Positions 61,948-64,000 of a stretch of 64,000 nt of DNA are shown here, one piece after another. Every line of letters starts with the position of its first letter. Position 1 is the first letter of the stretch. This DNA is from Chitinophagales bacterium. GTDB taxonomy: Bacteria; Bacteroidota; Bacteroidia; Chitinophagales; Chitinophagaceae. Below the pieces are notes generated by a model. It did no database searches. It was not told where the DNA came from and was given only the letters and a program-made list of their open reading frames with translations. The stretch is from assembly GCA_030832085.1 (NCBI GenBank), contig JAURJU010000038.1, forward strand, positions 33,323 through 97,322. The letters run 5' to 3'. The position numbers were made by a program, and so were the translations under genes.

Positions 61948-64000
61948 TTAACGTACAAAAGCCATCGCTACCCCACCATCCACATTGATTACATTTCCAG
62001 TAGACTTGTTCAACAATCCACCCGTCACTGCAAAACATGCATTGGCAATGTCTACAGGAAGAATAATCTCATTCAGCAAAGTACGTTTGGCATAATAGGC
62101 AGGAAGCTCATCAACACTGACACCATAGGCTTTTGCGCGGCCCTGTGCCCACTCGCCAGCCCAGATTTTACTGTCAGCAATGACTGCATCAGGATTGACG
62201 GTGTTCACACGGATCTTGTCCTTGCCGAGTTCTGCAGCATTGAGCCTGCTTAAATGCAACTGCGCAGCCTTAGCAGATCCGTATCCGGCATTGTTCGGTC
62301 CGGAAACCAATGCATTCTTGCTCACGATATTGATGATGTCTCCGCCCATTTCCTGTTTGCGCATCACATTCACTGCTGCTTGCGTTACGAGGAACTGTCC
62401 TTTCACCAATACATCGTAAAGGATATCCCAATCTTTCTCGGTATGTTCTTCAATGGGCTTTGAAATGGACAAACCTGCTGAATTGACAATGATGTCCACA
62501 CCACCGAACGCCAGTGCAATGGAGTCGAGGGCCTTTTCGATGCTTTCCCTATCAGTCACATTCATCAAAGCAGCTGAAGCTGCATCCTTGCCAAACATGG
62601 ATTTGAATTCTGCCAGGGTATTGTTCATCCTGTCATCATCGATATCGCTGATCACCACACAGGCGCCTTCTTCTGCAAATTTCTTTGAGATGGCCTTACC
62701 AATACCGCCCGCACTGCCAGATACAAAAGCAACCCTTCCGGACAAGGCTTTTGGTTTTGGCATCCTTGAAAGTTTGGCTTCTTCCAACAACCAGTACTCA
62801 ATATTGAAAGCTTCCTGGTGTGGAAGGGCTGTATACGATGAAATGGCTTCAGCACCGCGCATCACATTGATGGCATTGATGTAAAACTCAGCCGCCACAC
62901 GCGCCGTAGACTTGTCCTTTGCAAAGGTGAACATGCCCACGCCTGGATACAAGATTACCACAGGATTAGGATCACGAAGGGCCGGACTGTTGGGATGCTT
63001 GCATGCATCATAATAAGCAGCATACATCTCACGATAGGCATCAAACTGCGGAGCGATGGCTGCTTTGATGGACGCCACATCTGAAAGATCCTGTGCAGGC
63101 GATAGGCCCAATACCAGAGGGCTGATCTTGGTACGAAGGAAATGGTCAGGACAGCTGGTACCCATGGGAGCCAGTCGATCCAGGTCGTTTGAGTTGATGA
63201 ACTCCAGTACTTTTGGAACGTCGGTAAAATGTCCAATCATCTTGTTCTTTGAAGAACAATATCCACGCAGGATGGGAGCCAGTGCAGCCGCCTGAGACAT
63301 GCGATGCTCCTTTTCCAAAGATTGAATTTTTTGTCCTCCAAAAACAGAACCATGCTTGGCCACATTTTCTTCGATGTATGCGGCACATTTTTCAATCACC
63401 TCCAGTGAATTGATGTAACAATCATAGGCGGTATCGCCCCAGGTAAACAATCCATGAGAGCCGAGCATGATGCCCCTGATGCCAGGATTTTTCTCCAGAC
63501 ATTCCTTGATTTGCAGACCAAGGTCAAAGCCAGGACGCTGCCAGTTCACCCAGCCAATGCTTCCTTCAAAAAGATCTTTGGTGATCTGCTCACCATCTTT
63601 AGAAGCGGCAATGGCAATAGCGGCATCAGGATGCAGGTGATCGATGTGTTTGAATGGAAGAAATCCATGCAAGGGCGTATCGATGGATGGCGCTTTTGAA
63701 TCCAGGTCAAAAATGCAATGGTTGAACAAAGCCACCATTTCATCTTCATGGGCCAACCCTTTGTATACGCCGGTAAGACTTCTGAGCCTTTCAACGTACA
63801 AGGCGGCCAATCCGCTCCTGGTAAGGGATCCAATGTCTCCCCCGGATCCTTTGATCCACATCACTTCTGTGTCCTTGCCCGTCAAGGGGTCTTTCTCTAT
63901 GGTCCTGCAGGAAGTGTTTCCACCACCATAGTTGGTGATCCTGAGGTCTGCGCCCAGAATGTTGGAACGGTAAAGCAGCAGGGCTACTTCGTCACCTGCC
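61948..64000 (-). CDS. rhaEW: Bifunctional rhamnulose-1-phosphate aldolase/L-lactaldehyde dehydrogenase (5' end outside window)
   Basis: The reading frame continues through the right edge, so about 683 residues are present and the N-terminus is missing. The first part (to about residue 430) is a class II aldolase domain with ITNYGGGNTSC and the zinc-binding HIDHLHP. The C-terminal part is a short-chain dehydrogenase: GSAGGIGKAISKKFAEEGA (nucleotide), NSAG, and YGSAKAAQ (catalytic Tyr, Lys). It splits L-rhamnulose 1-phosphate into DHAP and L-lactaldehyde and oxidises the latter to lactate. It completes the cytosolic rhamnose pathway with rhaI and rhaB. Confidence 0.93.
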   Translation of the reverse strand, partial: AGDEVALLLYRSNILGADLRITNYGGGNTSCRTIEKDPLTGKDTEVMWIKGSGGDIGSLTRSGLAALYVERLRSLTGVYKGLAHEDEMVALFNHCIFDLDSKAPSIDTPLHGFLPFKHIDHLHPDAAIAIAASKDGEQITKDLFEGSIGWVNWQRPGFDLGLQIKECLEKNPGIRGIMLGSHGLFTWGDTAYDCYINSLEVIEKCAAYIEENVAKHGSVFGGQKIQSLEKEHRMSQAAALAPILRGYCSSKNKMIGHFTDVPKVLEFINSNDLDRLAPMGTSCPDHFLRTKISPLVLGLSPAQDLSDVASIKAAIAPQFDAYREMYAAYYDACKHPNSPALRDPNPVVILYPGVGMFTFAKDKSTARVAAEFYINAINVMRGAEAISSYTALPHQEAFNIEYWLLEEAKLSRMPKPKALSGRVAFVSGSAGGIGKAISKKFAEEGACVVISDIDDDRMNNTLAEFKSMFGKDAASAALMNVTDRESIEKALDSIALAFGGVDIIVNSAGLSISKPIEEHTEKDWDILYDVLVKGQFLVTQAAVNVMRKQEMGGDIINIVSKNALVSGPNNAGYGSAKAAQLHLSRLNAAELGKDKIRVNTVNPDAVIADSKIWAGEWAQGRAKAYGVSVDELPAYYAKRTLLNEIILPVDIANACFAVTGGLLNKSTGNVINVDGGVAMAFVR

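Overview
The window looks like a piece of chromosome from a Bacteroidota species, probably of the Chitinophagaceae. The evidence is two SusC/SusD pairs, TAnnTTTG-type promoter elements, lipoproteins with a lipobox, and a characteristic AspRS. The family assignment is inferred, not proven. No rRNA, tRNA, CRISPR array, insertion sequence or phage gene was seen. No gene-free stretch exceeds 200 bases; the longest are 29408-29598 and 40218-40409.

Left part (1-8952, all + strand) is core metabolism: a SPOR-like secreted protein, an M20 amidohydrolase, a malic enzyme fused to a phosphotransacetylase-like domain, the MlaE/MlaF lipid transporter pair, SucD, a small membrane protein and AspS. Two tandem arrays of a GGGATGA-like heptamer lie at the 3' ends of the M20 gene and aspS, and each supplies that gene's stop codon.

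Right part (9071-64000) is one very large pectin-utilisation region. Every gene is on the - strand except the LacI regulator. Read in the direction of transcription it has these blocks. (1) 64000-52120: L-rhamnose catabolism (RhaEW partial, RhaI, RhaB) followed closely by three secreted glycosidase-like proteins (GH67-like, MGH1-like, GH95). (2) 51941-31718: DUF3826 protein, SusC, SusD and a lipoprotein, then pectate lyase, a beta-helix/TIM-barrel protein, two beta-propeller proteins (one fused to an esterase), a sugar epimerase-like protein, GH127 and GH105. (3) 31653-29599: a GntR-type regulator and a convergent LacI-type regulator. (4) 29407-12582: SusC, SusD, pectate lyase, CE12 esterase, pectin methylesterase, a GH28-GH105 fusion, a second pectin methylesterase, then UxaB, UxaC and an ExuT-like transporter. 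(5) 12478-9071: a Tat-type Gfo/Idh oxidoreductase and a double-DUF1080 protein.

Together these genes describe a nearly complete route. Methyl and acetyl esters are removed and homogalacturonan is cut outside the cell, fragments are imported through SusC/D, unsaturated ends are removed in the periplasm, and galacturonate (via UxaC/UxaB) and rhamnose (via RhaI/RhaB/RhaEW) are broken down in the cytosol. Later galacturonate steps (altronate dehydratase, KDG kinase and aldolase), a rhamnogalacturonan lyase and a recognisable alpha-rhamnosidase are not in the window.

The most interesting signals are: a palindromic operator (half-site TTTAYGCAATC) found near three separate transcription starts, one of them beside the lacI gene; several unusual domain fusions; a possible keto-sugar module (DUF1080 and Gfo/Idh) under the same operator type; and a 10-base G run inside one susC gene.
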